Notes: generated by a model from the sequence alone, not told the origin. A DNA stretch of 64,000 bases from Phenylobacterium sp. NIBR 498073 (GCF_027286305.1 NZ_CP114599.1:4225990-4289989), one strand, 5' to 3'. Shown: positions 46,227 through 56,093, counted from the first letter of the stretch. Translations and numbers: made by a program.

Positions 46227-48028
46227 CAGAACGCCTCCGCCGGCAGCGCCATCATCAGCTCCGAGCCGGTCTTCAGCTTGGCCAGGTGGCCGCCGGTCTC
46301 GGGCAGGATGCGCTCGACATAGTAGCGGCCGACCACCAGCTTGTTGGCGTAGAACGGGTCGCTTTCGCCGCCATCCTTGTCTTGGGCAGCGATCTTGGCC
46401 TGTACGGTCTTGGCGATCTGCGCCCACATGTAAGCCAGCGCCGTCAGCCCGAAGAGGTGCATGTAGTCGGTCGAGGCCGCGCCCGCATTGTCCGGGTTCA
46501 TCAGCCCGTTCTGCATCAGCCACATGGTGGCGTCCTGCAGCTCGCCCTTGGCCTTAGCCAGGCCGTCCAGGAACGGCTTCAGCTCCTTGTCCGCGCCATT
46601 GGCTTCGACGAAGGCGTCGATCTCGGCGAAGAAGCTCATCACCGCCCGGCCGCCCTGGGCCGCCAGCTTGCGTCCGACCAGGTCCAGCGCCTGCACCCCG
46701 TTGGTGCCCTCGTAGATCAGGGCGATGCGCACGTCGCGCATGTACTGGCTGACCGGGAAGTGCTCGGTGAAGCCCGAACCGCCGTGCACCTGCACCGCAT
46801 TGGAGCAGATCTGCAGCCCCTTGTCGGTCAGGAAGCCCTTCACCACCGGGGTCATCAGCGCCATGTAGTCGCCGGCCTTCTGGCGCACCGCCTCGTCGGG
46901 GCTGGCGTGGGCCAGGTCGCCCTGCAGCGCGGTCCAGAACAGGAAGGCGCGGCCGCCCTCGATCAGCGCCTTGGAATCCATCAGCATCCGCCGCACGTCC
47001 GGGTGGACGATGATCGGGTCGGCCGGGCCGTCCGGGTTCTTCGGCCCGGTGAGCGAGCGGCCCTGCAGCCGCTCCTTGGCGAAGGTGGCGGCGGCCTGAT
47101 AGGCGGCCTCGGCCTGGGCCACGCCCTGCAGGCCGACCCCGATCCGCGCCTCGTTCATCATCACGAACATCAGCGACAGGCCCTTGTTCTCCTCGCCGAC
47201 CAGCCAGCCGAGCGACTCCTCGTGCCGGATCACGCAGGTGGCGTTGCCGTGGATGCCCATCTTCTCTTCGAGGCCGTCGCAATAGACGCTGTTGCGCGCG
47301 CCCGGCTTGCCGTCGGCGTCCGGAATGAACTTCGGGACGATGAACAGGCTGATGCCGCGGGTGCCCTCCGGGGCGCCCTCGATCCGCGCCAGCACCAGAT
47401 GGACGATGTTCTCGGCCATGTCGTGCTCGCCGCCCGAGATCCAGATCTTGCCGCCCGTGATCTTGTAGGTCCCGTCGCCCTGCGGAACCGCCTTGGTGCG
47501 CAGCAGGCCGAGGTCCGTGCCGCAGTGCGGCTCGGTCAGGTTCATGGTGCCGCCCCACTGGCCGCTCGCCAGCTTGGGCAGATAAAGATCCTTCTGCGCG
47601 TCCGAGCCGCCGTTCAGGATCGCCGAATAGGCGCCGTGGGTGAGGCCCGGATACATCGAGAAGGCCATGTTGGCCGACGAGCTCATCTCCGAGAACGACA
47701 GGTTGACCACGTGCGGCAGGCCCTGGCCGCCATAGGCCGGCTCAGCCCCCAGCGCCGGCCAGCCGCCCTCGACCAGCTGGGCGTAGGCCTGCTTGAAGCC
47801 GGCCGGGGTGGTGACCGTGTGGTCCGGGTTCCAGACGCACCCTTGCTTGTCGCCGACGCTGTTCAGCGGGGCCAGCACCTCGCCCGTGAAGCGGCCGGCC
47901 TCCTCGACGATCTGCGAGACGACGTCCATCGAGGCTTCGGCGAAGCCTGGCAGGTTGGCGTACTTCTCGATCTCCAGCACGTCGCGCAGCAGGAACAGGT
48001 GGTCGCGTACGGGGGGCTGATAGGGCAT
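46226..48028 (-). CDS. Acyl-CoA dehydrogenase (long form with C-terminal domain, DmdC-like)
   Basis: 600 residues. FAD-binding MNLTEPHCGTDLGLLRTKA and WISGGEHDMAENI, the flavin helix IHGNATCVIRHEES, catalytic Glu in IALIYEGTNGVQALDLVGRKL, and an extra C-terminal helical domain of about 120 residues. This matches the acyl-CoA dehydrogenases related to 3-methylmercaptopropionyl-CoA dehydrogenase (DmdC); substrate not determined. It lies between a MerR regulator and osmC. Confidence 0.93.
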   Translation of the reverse strand: MPYQPPVRDHLFLLRDVLEIEKYANLPGFAEASMDVVSQIVEEAGRFTGEVLAPLNSVGDKQGCVWNPDHTVTTPAGFKQAYAQLVEGGWPALGAEPAYGGQGLPHVVNLSFSEMSSSANMAFSMYPGLTHGAYSAILNGGSDAQKDLYLPKLASGQWGGTMNLTEPHCGTDLGLLRTKAVPQGDGTYKITGGKIWISGGEHDMAENIVHLVLARIEGAPEGTRGISLFIVPKFIPDADGKPGARNSVYCDGLEEKMGIHGNATCVIRHEESLGWLVGEENKGLSLMFVMMNEARIGVGLQGVAQAEAAYQAAATFAKERLQGRSLTGPKNPDGPADPIIVHPDVRRMLMDSKALIEGGRAFLFWTALQGDLAHASPDEAVRQKAGDYMALMTPVVKGFLTDKGLQICSNAVQVHGGSGFTEHFPVSQYMRDVRIALIYEGTNGVQALDLVGRKLAAQGGRAVMSFFAEIDAFVEANGADKELKPFLDGLAKAKGELQDATMWLMQNGLMNPDNAGAASTDYMHLFGLTALAYMWAQIAKTVQAKIAAQDKDGGESDPFYANKLVVGRYYVERILPETGGHLAKLKTGSELMMALPAEAF

Positions 48029-48134
48029 GTCCGCTCCAATGACGGGCCGGTGACGGCGAAAGGGGCTCCCGACCGCGTCGAAAGCCCCGAAAGATTATCG
48101 TGGTTGCAGGCGCACAGCGAACCGTGATCGGCGA

Positions 48135-48608
48135 TTACTTGGCGTGTTCCAGATCGCCCAGCCGCTCGCGCAGTACCTGGTCGTAGTCGGCCGCGCGCGG
48201 CAGCAGGTCGGGGCGCGTGGCCGCCAGGCGCTGCTCCAGCGCGTCGCAGCCCTTGCGCAGTTCGTCGATCGCCTGCTCGATGTCGTTGCGCTGGGCCTCC
48301 AGCTCGACGATCCGCTCACGGAACTTGACTAGCGACTTGGCGTTCTGCGCCGCCCCGCCGTCGTTCAGCTCGTAGAGATCGAGGATCTGGCCGATCTCGG
48401 CCAAGGCCAGGCCCACCCGCTTGCCGCGCAGGATCAGCTGCAGCCGGGCGCGGTCCTTGTAGGAATAGACCCGGTTCATGCCGTCCCGCGCCGGCGAGAT
48501 CAGGCCCTTGTCCTCGTAGAAGCGCAGGGCGCGCGGGGTGCACTTGAACTCCAGGCACAGCTGGCGAATCGTGAAGGTGCGATTGGGCCGACGAAGGTCA
48601 GTGGCCAT
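48135..48608 (-). CDS. MerR family transcriptional regulator
   Basis: 157 residues. FTIRQLCLEFKCTPRALRFYEDKGLISPARDGMNRVYSYKDRARLQLILRGKRVG is the MerR DNA-binding domain; a long coiled-coil (VELEAQRNDIEQAIDELRKGCDALEQRL) mediates dimerisation. No metal cysteines, so it is more like the fatty-acid/amino-acid degradation regulators (LiuR-like). GGAGGG precedes the ATG at 48608. Likely controls the downstream acyl-CoA dehydrogenase and osmC genes. Confidence 0.92.
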   Translation of the reverse strand: MATDLRRPNRTFTIRQLCLEFKCTPRALRFYEDKGLISPARDGMNRVYSYKDRARLQLILRGKRVGLALAEIGQILDLYELNDGGAAQNAKSLVKFRERIVELEAQRNDIEQAIDELRKGCDALEQRLAATRPDLLPRAADYDQVLRERLGDLEHAK

Positions 48609-48767
48609 GCGGCGCCCTCCCTGGACGCTGTCGTTTATATTGGCTGACACCGTAAGTCGGTGCTTACGTTTACGTCAAGGTGATCAATGATAACCCGCGC
48701 ATGAGGTCGCGCCCTGGACCGCGCGGTTGGAACGACCCTAGGTTGGTCGCGCAAAGGGGGCGTTTTC

Positions 48768-51215
48768 ATGGTTCGATTTGGTTTGCTGTCCACGGCTTCG
48801 GCCGCGGCGATGTCGATGTGCCTGGCGCTTGCGCCGCCCGCCGCCGCCGCGCCCGACAAGCCGCCCGCCGCCATCGCCGGCGCCGTGCGCCAGGACGGCC
48901 TGCTGCCGGTCTATGTCGACAAGGCCAAGGGCCGCATCCTGCTGTCGCTGCCCGCCCCGGACGCGCAAGGCGTCAGCGGCCGCTTTCTCTATGTCACCGC
49001 GCTGAAGACCGGCCTCGGCTCGGCCCCGGTCGGCCTCGACCGCGCCCGCATCGGCGAGGCCCAGGTGCTGGCCTTCCGCCGCATCGGCCGCAAGGTGGTG
49101 GCCGAGTTCGAGAACCATAAGTTCCGCGCCGCCGGCGCTCCCGACGCCGAGCAGGCCGCCGCCCGCGAGGCCTTCTCGGTCTCCACCGTCTGGGCCGGCG
49201 AGGTCGTCGAGACCACGGCCGACGGCCGCATCCTGGTCGACATTTCAAGCTTCCTGACCCGCGACGGCATCGGCGTCGCCGACGCCCTGAAACAGGCCGG
49301 CGAGCCCGGCTACAAGCTGGTTCCCGACCTCTCCATCGCCGACCCCGGCGCGGTGAAGGTGTTCCCCGAGAACCTCGAGTTCGAGGCCCGCCAGACCTAC
49401 GCCTCCGACACCCCGGGGCCGGAGGTGCGCAACATCGCCCCCGACCCCAAGCTGATCACCTTCGAGGTCCGCCACAGCCTGGTGAAGCTGCCCGAGCCCG
49501 GCTACCAGCCGCGCGCCTTCGACCCGCGCACCGGCGGCTTCTCGACCATGGTGCTCGACTACGCCGCCCCGCTCGGCGAGGAGATCGTCCAGCGCTACGC
49601 CAACCGCTTCCGGCTGGAGAAGACCGACCCGGCCGCCGCCCGCTCGCCGGTCAGGAAGCCGATCGTCTTCTATGTCGACCGCGCCGCGCCCGAGCCGATC
49701 CGCAGCGCCCTGGTCGAGGGCGCGGCCTGGTGGAGCCAGGCGTTCGAAGCCGCGGGCTTCATCGACGCCTTCCAGGTCAAGGTGCTGCCGGAGGGCGCCG
49801 ACCCGCTGGACGTCCGCTACAACGTCATCAACTGGGTCGACCGCGCCACCCGCGGTTGGTCCTACGGCCAGGCCGTGGTCGATCCGCGCACCGGCGAGAT
49901 CGTCAAGGGCTCGGTGCTGCTGGGCGCCCTGCGGGTGCGCCAGGACATGCTGATCTTCGAGGGCCTGGTCGGCGCCCACCACAACGGGACCGGCGGCCCC
50001 AACGATCCGATCCAGGTGTCGCTGGCCCGACTGCGCCAGCTCTCGGCGCACGAGGTCGGCCACTCGATCGGCTTTGCGCACAACTTCGCCGGCTCGACCC
50101 AGGACCGCGCCAGCGTCATGGACTATCCGGCCCCGCGGGTGCTGCTGAAGGACGGCCGCATCGACCTCTCCGACGCCTACGGCGTGAACATCGGCGGCTG
50201 GGACAAGTTCACCGTCGACTGGCTCTATGGCGAGGACGGCGAGCCCGCCCTGCGCAAGATCAAGGCCTCGGTCGACCAGGGCCAGCGCTACGTCACCGAC
50301 GTCGATTCCCGGCCGCTGGGCGTCGCCCAGCCCTGGGGCAGCCTCTGGGACGACGGCGCCGACCCGGCCGCCGAGCTGACCCGCATGATGGCCGTGCGCC
50401 GCGCCGCCCTCGACCAGTTCGGCCTCGGCGCGCTGAAGCCCGGCGAGCCGGTGGCCAACCTCAAGCGCAAGTACGTGCCGATCTATCTGCTGCACCGCTA
50501 TCAGCTGGAGGCGGCCAGCAAGCTGCTCGGCGGCGTCGACTTCGCCTACGCGGTGATCGGCGACGGCCGCGAGACCTCGCCGCCGGTCCCGGCCGCCCAG
50601 CAGCGCGCCGCGCTCGCCGCGCTGCTCGCCACGCTCGATCCCAAGGCGCTCGATACGCCGGAGACCCTGACGGCGATGCTGTCCTCGGCCCAGTCGGGCG
50701 ATCCGGACCGCCAGTACGTGATCGAGGTCTTCGCCACCGCCGGCGGCCCGGTGTTCGATCCGCTGGTCGCCGCCGAGGTCGCCGCCGGCCTGACCCTCGA
50801 CAACCTGCTGGCCCCCGACCGCATGGCGCGGCTGGTCGATCAGCACCGGCGCGATCCGGCTCAGCTCGGCGTGGGCGAGATGCTGGACCGGCTGATCGAC
50901 ACCGCCTTCGCCCCGGCCGCCGGCCGCCTGGGCGAGATCTCGCGGCGGGTTCAGACCCGGCTGGTGCTGAATCTGGCCAACGCCGTGCGTGACCCCAAGG
51001 TCTCGCCGGCCGTCGGCTCGGAGATCAGCGCCCGGCTTGCGGCCCTGCCCGCCCGGCTCAAGGGCGGCGCCGACCCCGCCGACCGCGCCCACCGCCAGCG
51101 GCTGATTGCGCTGCTCGGCGACCCGGCCCTGCTGGCCGAGCTGTCGGAACCGAAGCTGAAGCCCCAGACCCCGCCCGGCATGCCGATCGGCGACGGGGAT
51201 TTCGGCGGACGCTAA
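48768..51215 (+). CDS. Zinc-dependent metalloprotease (DUF5117/DUF4953 type), exported
   Basis: 815 residues. Signal peptide (cleaved near AAA-AP), a DUF5117-like beta domain (about 45-330), and a metzincin-like domain with LSAHEVGHSIGFAHNFAGS near residue 430, followed by a Met-turn-like SVMDYPAP. The C-terminal third is helical. Probably a periplasmic or secreted protease with unknown substrate. Divergent from the MerR gene. Confidence 0.92.
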   Translation: MVRFGLLSTASAAAMSMCLALAPPAAAAPDKPPAAIAGAVRQDGLLPVYVDKAKGRILLSLPAPDAQGVSGRFLYVTALKTGLGSAPVGLDRARIGEAQVLAFRRIGRKVVAEFENHKFRAAGAPDAEQAAAREAFSVSTVWAGEVVETTADGRILVDISSFLTRDGIGVADALKQAGEPGYKLVPDLSIADPGAVKVFPENLEFEARQTYASDTPGPEVRNIAPDPKLITFEVRHSLVKLPEPGYQPRAFDPRTGGFSTMVLDYAAPLGEEIVQRYANRFRLEKTDPAAARSPVRKPIVFYVDRAAPEPIRSALVEGAAWWSQAFEAAGFIDAFQVKVLPEGADPLDVRYNVINWVDRATRGWSYGQAVVDPRTGEIVKGSVLLGALRVRQDMLIFEGLVGAHHNGTGGPNDPIQVSLARLRQLSAHEVGHSIGFAHNFAGSTQDRASVMDYPAPRVLLKDGRIDLSDAYGVNIGGWDKFTVDWLYGEDGEPALRKIKASVDQGQRYVTDVDSRPLGVAQPWGSLWDDGADPAAELTRMMAVRRAALDQFGLGALKPGEPVANLKRKYVPIYLLHRYQLEAASKLLGGVDFAYAVIGDGRETSPPVPAAQQRAALAALLATLDPKALDTPETLTAMLSSAQSGDPDRQYVIEVFATAGGPVFDPLVAAEVAAGLTLDNLLAPDRMARLVDQHRRDPAQLGVGEMLDRLIDTAFAPAAGRLGEISRRVQTRLVLNLANAVRDPKVSPAVGSEISARLAALPARLKGGADPADRAHRQRLIALLGDPALLAELSEPKLKPQTPPGMPIGDGDFGGR

Positions 51216-51220
51216 CTGGG

Positions 51221-51363
51221 TGTCATCCCGGTTTCGGCCGGCAGGCCGAAGACCGGGACCCATGAACACCGGATGGGTCAGAATGGGGCGGGGCGTCGAC
51301 GGAAACTCGAGCCGTCGGCGTCAATGGGTCCCGGACAGCCGCTGCGCGGCTTCCGGGATGACA
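51221..51363 (+). repeat. TGTCATCCCGG palindromic element (copy 3)
   Basis: 143 bp with terminal TGTCATCCCGG and CCGGGATGACA, core CATGAACACCGGATGGGTCAG, and inner GGTCCCGG hairpin parts. It lies between the convergent metalloprotease and lysS genes. Confidence 0.92.
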
Positions 51364-51377
51364 CGCGGCTCGGCGAC

Positions 51378-53084
51378 CTAAGCCGCCGCCAGTTCCCCGG
51401 CCAGCGCCTGCTCGATCAGCGCAATGGTCCGCTCCAGGCCGAAGATCGCCGCGAACGAGCCGAAGCGCGGGCCCTGGCTCTGGCCCAGCAGCACCTCGTA
51501 GAGCGCCTGGAACCAGGCCCGCAGCGGTTCGAACCCGGCGGTCTTGCCGACCTCGAACACCTCGTTCTGGATCGTCTCGGCGTCGGCGTCGGCCGGCAGC
51601 GCCTTGAAGCGGGCCAGCAGGTCCTCCATCGCCGCCCGCTCCTTGTCGTCGGGGCTGCGGAACTTCTTCGAGGGCTTCACGAAGTCCTCGTAGTAGTTGA
51701 TCGCATAGCCGATCAGGCGGTCGAGCATCGGCTCGGTCTGGGCGTCCGCGCCCGGCATGTAGCGCGAGACGAAGCCCCAGAGGATGTCCTTGGTCGAGGC
51801 GTCGGCCGCCGACACCAGGTTCAGCAGCAGCGAGAACGACAGCGGCGAGCCCTTCTCCGGCGGCGCCCCGCGATGGACGTGCCAGGCCGGGTTGTCGATC
51901 GCCGTGGCGTTGCTGGTCGCGCGCGCCTTGTTGAACGCCTCCAGCTGCTGCAGGTACTCGTCCGTCGCCTTCGGGATGACGTCGAAATAGAGCCGCTTGG
52001 CCGACTTCGGCGACTGGTACATGTAGTAGGCGAGGCTCTCGGGCGCGCCGTAGCGCAGCCACTCCTCCATGGTCAGGCCGTTGCCCTTGGACTTGGAGAT
52101 CTTCTGGTTGTTCTCGTCCATGAACAGCTCGAAGTGGAAGGCCTCCGGCGGCGTCCCGCCCAGCACCTTCACCAGCTTGTTCGAGACCCGCACGGAATCG
52201 ACCAGGTCCTTGCCCGAGGCTTCGAAGTCGACGCCCAGCGCGTACCAGCGCGCGGCCCAGTCGGGACGCCACTGCAGCTTCACATGGCCGCCAGTCACCG
52301 GGACTTCGGTCAGGGTTCCGTCCTCGTCGGGGAAGGTGATGGTGCCCTTCTCGACGTCGCGACTGAGCGTCGGAGCCTGCAGCACCCGGCCCGACTTCGG
52401 GCTGACCGGCAGGAACGGCGAATAGGTCGCGCGGCGCTCCTCGCCCAGGGTCGGCAGCATGACGCCCTGCACCGCGTCGAAGCGGGCCAGGATCTTCAGC
52501 AGCACCTCGTCGAACCGCCCCGACTTGTAGGTCTCGGTAGACGACATGAACTCGTAGTCGAAGCCGAAGCCGTCGAGGAAGGCGCGCAGGCGGGCGTTGT
52601 TGTGGGCCGCAAAGCTCTCGTACTCGCCGAACGGGTCGCGCACGGCCGAGACCGGCTTGTCGCGGTCTTCCTCCAGCATCTCGCGGTTGGGCACGTTGTC
52701 CGGGATCTTCCGCAGCCCGTCCATGTCGTCGGAGAACACGATCAGCTTGGTCGGGATGGCGTCTTCGGTCAGGGCGCGGAACGCCGTGCGCACCATGGTC
52801 GGGCGCGCGGCCTCGCCGAACGTGCCCATGTGCGGCAGGCCCGAGGCCCCGAACCCGCACTGGAACACCACCGGCTGGGCCAGCACCGGGAAGGTGCTCA
52901 CCGCCTCGTCGGCCTTGCCCTGTGCGATCAGGCTGGCGGCCAGGTCGCGCTCGGCGTCGCTGAGCCGAAGTTTGAGCGTCCGATCCAGCAGGATGCGGGC
53001 CTGTTCGAAGGGCCAGCTTTTCGCTTCGCGCGCCTGGGCAGAGAGGCCGCGCAGGGAGGGGTTCTGGATCGAGGTGTCGGACAT
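51378..53084 (-). CDS. lysS: Lysyl-tRNA synthetase, class I
   Basis: 568 residues. A class I synthetase: HIGH-like motif GASGLPHMGTFGE near residue 80 and KMSKS-type KISKSKGNGL near 310. This is the class I LysRS, unrelated to the class II LysS of E. coli, and is the normal form in alphaproteobacteria. Charges tRNA-Lys. Single gene between a repeat element and the divergent phnD. Confidence 0.95.
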   Translation of the reverse strand: MSDTSIQNPSLRGLSAQAREAKSWPFEQARILLDRTLKLRLSDAERDLAASLIAQGKADEAVSTFPVLAQPVVFQCGFGASGLPHMGTFGEAARPTMVRTAFRALTEDAIPTKLIVFSDDMDGLRKIPDNVPNREMLEEDRDKPVSAVRDPFGEYESFAAHNNARLRAFLDGFGFDYEFMSSTETYKSGRFDEVLLKILARFDAVQGVMLPTLGEERRATYSPFLPVSPKSGRVLQAPTLSRDVEKGTITFPDEDGTLTEVPVTGGHVKLQWRPDWAARWYALGVDFEASGKDLVDSVRVSNKLVKVLGGTPPEAFHFELFMDENNQKISKSKGNGLTMEEWLRYGAPESLAYYMYQSPKSAKRLYFDVIPKATDEYLQQLEAFNKARATSNATAIDNPAWHVHRGAPPEKGSPLSFSLLLNLVSAADASTKDILWGFVSRYMPGADAQTEPMLDRLIGYAINYYEDFVKPSKKFRSPDDKERAAMEDLLARFKALPADADAETIQNEVFEVGKTAGFEPLRAWFQALYEVLLGQSQGPRFGSFAAIFGLERTIALIEQALAGELAAA

Positions 53085-53205
53085 CTGCGCGGCCTAACGC
53101 CAGTAGCCGCTCGCCTCAAGCAGACTTTTGCGCTCATCATCGTCGCGGAGCTGTCATGCAACCGGCGCAAAAGCCCGGCCAGTCGCTCTCTCGGGGGAAG
53201 TTCTG

Positions 53206-54210
53206 ATGATCACGCGCCGTCTCGCGCTCGCCCTGACCGCCGCGCTGACGCTGGCCGGCTGCAGCCCGAAGGAGGCCGCTAGGCCCGCGGCCCCGGCCGT
53301 CGTCAACTTCTCGATCATGTCCACCGAGGGCCGCCAGACCCAGATGGACGACTGGGGCCCGTTCCTGGCCGACATGGAAAAATCCATCGGCATCCCGGTG
53401 AAGCCGTTCTTCGGCACCAACTACACCTCGCTGATCGAGGCCATGCGTTTCAAGCAGACCGACGTGGGCTGGTTCACCAACCAGTCGGGGCTGGAGGCCG
53501 TGCGCCGCGCGAACGGCGAGGTCTTCGCCCGCACCGTCAAGCCGAACGGCCCGGACGGCTACCAGGCGGTGATCGTGGTCAGGAAGGGCTCGGGGATCAC
53601 CCTCGATAAATTGCTCAAGTGCGACCGCACGCTGAACTTCGGCATGGGCGACGCCAAGTCGACCTCCGGCGCCCTGGCGCCGATGACCTATCTGTTCGCC
53701 CCGCGCGGGGTCGATCCCAACACCTGCTTCAAGACCGTCCGCTCGGCCAACCACGAGGCCAACCTGTTCTCGGTCGCCCAGGGCCTGCTCGACGCGGCCA
53801 CCAACAACACCGCCTCGATGGACCGCATGGCGATGATGGGCACGGAGATGTCGAAGAAGACCCTGGCCAGCCTCGACGTGATCTGGACCTCGCCGACCAT
53901 CCCCGAGGACCCGATGGTCCGCCGCAAGGATCTCGACCCGGCGATCAAGGCCAAGATCGACGCCTTCCTGTTCAGCTACGGGACCGGCGAGGGCCCCGAG
54001 GCCGAGCGCCAGCGCAAGGTGCTCGAGCGCATCCAGACCAAGCCCTTCAAGCGGGCCGACAATTCGCACCTGCTGCCGGTCCGCGAGATGGAGGCCTCGG
54101 GCCAGCTGATCCTCGCCCGGCGCAAGGGCGACGCCGCGGCCGAAAAGGCCGCCCAGGCCGAACTCGACGAGATCGCCGCCGAGAAGAAGGCCCTGCCGCC
54201 CGGCCAATAG
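53206..54210 (+). CDS. phnD: Phosphonate/phosphite ABC transporter periplasmic binding protein (PhnD-like)
   Basis: 334 residues. Lipobox-like LTLAGC (Cys 19) in the signal region, then [42 protein letters not shown], a [13 protein letters not shown] strand and [21 protein letters not shown], which match PhnD-type receptors. The C-terminus is Lys/Ala-rich. No phnC or phnE permease genes are here, so it is an orphan. CTGTCAT at 53151 is a perfect PhoB half-site. Confidence 0.9.
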   Translation: MITRRLALALTAALTLAGCSPKEAARPAAPAVVNFSIMSTEGRQTQMDDWGPFLADMEKSIGIPVKPFFGTNYTSLIEAMRFKQTDVGWFTNQSGLEAVRRANGEVFARTVKPNGPDGYQAVIVVRKGSGITLDKLLKCDRTLNFGMGDAKSTSGALAPMTYLFAPRGVDPNTCFKTVRSANHEANLFSVAQGLLDAATNNTASMDRMAMMGTEMSKKTLASLDVIWTSPTIPEDPMVRRKDLDPAIKAKIDAFLFSYGTGEGPEAERQRKVLERIQTKPFKRADNSHLLPVREMEASGQLILARRKGDAAAEKAAQAELDEIAAEKKALPPGQ

Positions 54211-54268
54211 CGGAACCCAAGCGCGGCTAAGACGTCCTCCCTTGCTTGAGGCTTGGAGGGAAACGCCG

Positions 54269-54649
54269 ATGAACCTGCTGCGCGCCAAGAGAGTCCTGGG
54301 CCTGCTGTCCCTCGCGGTCGGGGTGACCGCGGTGGCCGCGCCGCGACGGGTGACCCGGTTCCTGGGGCTCACCTTCGACGACCAGGCGATGAGCGCCTTC
54401 GGCGCCCGCGAGATCGCCTCGGGCGCCGGCCTGCTCTCGCCGGTTCCGCCTGGGCCATGGTTTTGGATGCGGGCCGGCGGCGACCTCATGGACCTGGCCG
54501 TCCTCGGCCGCGCCATCGGCCGCGACAATCCTCGCCGCAAGATCGCCTACGCCGCTTTCGGCGCGGTGGTCGCCATCGCCGTGGTCGACCTGGCCATCGC
54601 CATCCACGCCGCCCGCAACCGCCGCGAGGAACGCGCCGCGGCGGCATGA
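54269..54649 (+). CDS. Small membrane protein (DUF4267-like)
   Basis: 126 residues with three hydrophobic stretches (about 8-24, 48-62, 86-110). Features RRVTRFLGLTFDDQAMSAFGAREIASGAGLL, which resemble small DUF4267-type membrane proteins. GGAGGG lies 8 bases before the ATG. It is 58 bp after phnD; a functional link is not evident. Confidence 0.78.
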   Translation: MNLLRAKRVLGLLSLAVGVTAVAAPRRVTRFLGLTFDDQAMSAFGAREIASGAGLLSPVPPGPWFWMRAGGDLMDLAVLGRAIGRDNPRRKIAYAAFGAVVAIAVVDLAIAIHAARNRREERAAAA

Positions 54650-54664
54650 ACGCCGGGTGTCGTC

Positions 54665-55498
54665 CTACGACGTCCGCAGGCAGATCACCTGCGCCACCCG
54701 CAGGTCGCGACGCAGGGTGTCGGCCACCCGGCCGTAGTTGTCGGTGGTGATCGGCTCGCCGACCGCGAACTTGTCGGCCCGCTGGTGGGTGGCGGCCAGG
54801 GCCCCGAGCACCGTCTCGGGCGAGGTGGTGTAGATCCGGCCGCGACGCGGGCTCTCGGCCACCGTCACCCCGATCACCCGTCCGGCGCGGTCCAGCACCG
54901 GCGAGCCCGACAGCCCGGCCAGGGTGCCCTCCAGCCCGTCGGTGCGGCCGGTCTCGGCCCAGACCAGCACCGGCTCGGTGCGCGCGCCGCGGCCGCGCAC
55001 CTCGAGGTTTTCACGGCCCAGCAGGCGCGAGGTCGCTTCCCCCGGCTCGCCCTGCGGATAGCCCGGATGGAACGCGCGGTCGCCGCGGCGCAGCGGTTGC
55101 TGCAGGCCCAGCGGCAGCGGTGGGGCGCCGCCTTCGGTGGTCAGGATCGCAGCCTCGCCGCGCGGGTCGATGTGGACCTGCGCCTCCACCCCGCGGCCCT
55201 CGGCCACGACGACGGCGGTCTGGGTGCAGCCGTCGACTACGTGGCGGGCGGTGATCCACACCCCGGCGTCGGAGACCGAGAACGCCGTGCCGATCCCCGG
55301 CTCGGCCTTGCCCGGCACGTCGACCACCACCTGCGGGTCGAACGGCGAGGCCGGGCCCAGCGGCAGGCCCTCGCCGCCGGCCACCGGCGGCGGCGGCGGC
55401 GGGGCGTCGGCGCGCTCCTGGCGGCCGACCGCCGCGATCAGCAGCGCCAGCACCACCGCCAGATAGACCAGCCAGTCCGGAAGCCTGGGAAAGTGCAT
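54665..55498 (-). CDS. Membrane-anchored trypsin-like serine protease
   Basis: 277 residues. One N-terminal membrane helix (about 9-25), a Pro-rich linker, then a chymotrypsin-fold domain: His86 in WITARHVVDG and Ser197 in AGLSGSPVLD. Where HtrA-type proteases have the DLALL aspartate, this reads GEAAIL (Glu115), an unusual substitution. No PDZ domain. It lies 14 bp downstream of a DUF350 gene, presumably co-transcribed. Confidence 0.85.
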   Translation of the reverse strand: MHFPRLPDWLVYLAVVLALLIAAVGRQERADAPPPPPPVAGGEGLPLGPASPFDPQVVVDVPGKAEPGIGTAFSVSDAGVWITARHVVDGCTQTAVVVAEGRGVEAQVHIDPRGEAAILTTEGGAPPLPLGLQQPLRRGDRAFHPGYPQGEPGEATSRLLGRENLEVRGRGARTEPVLVWAETGRTDGLEGTLAGLSGSPVLDRAGRVIGVTVAESPRRGRIYTTSPETVLGALAATHQRADKFAVGEPITTDNYGRVADTLRRDLRVAQVICLRTS

Positions 55499-55511
55499 GA
55501 CGTGTCGACGG

Positions 55512-55937
55512 TCAGCCGGCCATCGCCGAGGCGATGATCAGGGCCGTGGCCAGCTTGGCCCCGACCAGCAGGGCGGCGGCGGCGACCTCGCCTTCGGCGA
55601 TGCGCTGGGGCAGGCCGTGCAGCGCCAGGTCCACCAGCCGGAAGATCAAGAGCTGCAGCGCCACGCAGGCCGCGCCCCACATGCCGATCTCCAGCGCCGA
55701 GGTCGAGCCGGCCAGCGAGGCCGACAGCGGGATCGCCAGCCCGACCAGCACCCCGCCCAGCGACAGGGCCGCGGCGGAGTTGCCCTCGCGGATCAGGGCG
55801 ATCTCACGGTGCGGGGTCATCAGCACGTAGACTGTCACGCCGATGAACAGGATCGCCACCGTCACGGCGATATGCATCAGGGCGATGGGAAAGCCGTTGG
55901 CGAAGGCCTGGATCTCAGGCGATTGCAGTTGCGGCAT
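55512..55937 (-). CDS. DUF350 family membrane protein
   Basis: 141 residues with four hydrophobic helices. The REIALIREGNSAAALSLGGVLVGLAIPLS segment is the DUF350 signature, repeated weakly in the second half (LPQRIAEGEVAAAALLVGAKL). These four-helix proteins have unknown function. Upstream partner of the anchored protease. Confidence 0.9.
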   Translation of the reverse strand: MPQLQSPEIQAFANGFPIALMHIAVTVAILFIGVTVYVLMTPHREIALIREGNSAAALSLGGVLVGLAIPLSASLAGSTSALEIGMWGAACVALQLLIFRLVDLALHGLPQRIAEGEVAAAALLVGAKLATALIIASAMAG

Positions 55938-55998
55938 GGGACCCCGTGGGCTGGACGCTAAGAACTCGGCCGCATCGTTAGCACGGACCAGTGAAACC

Positions 55999-56050
55999 TA
56001 GAGCTTGATAGCCGGAAGTGGAAACCGGCTCCGGCGGCCATCACGCTCTA
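55999..56050. repeat. 52-bp palindromic repeat (GGAAGTGGAAACCGG type)
   Basis: Outer arms TAGAGC / GCTCTA and an inner AAGTGGAAACCGGCT loop region with GCCGG / CCGGC pairing. The GTGGAAACCGG core is typical of short palindromic repeats widespread in alphaproteobacterial genomes. It lies between rlmN (44 bp away) and DUF350. Confidence 0.75.
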
Positions 56051-56093
56051 ACCATTTGAAATAGCGCCATATTTGCATTCGCAAAAAATGGGC

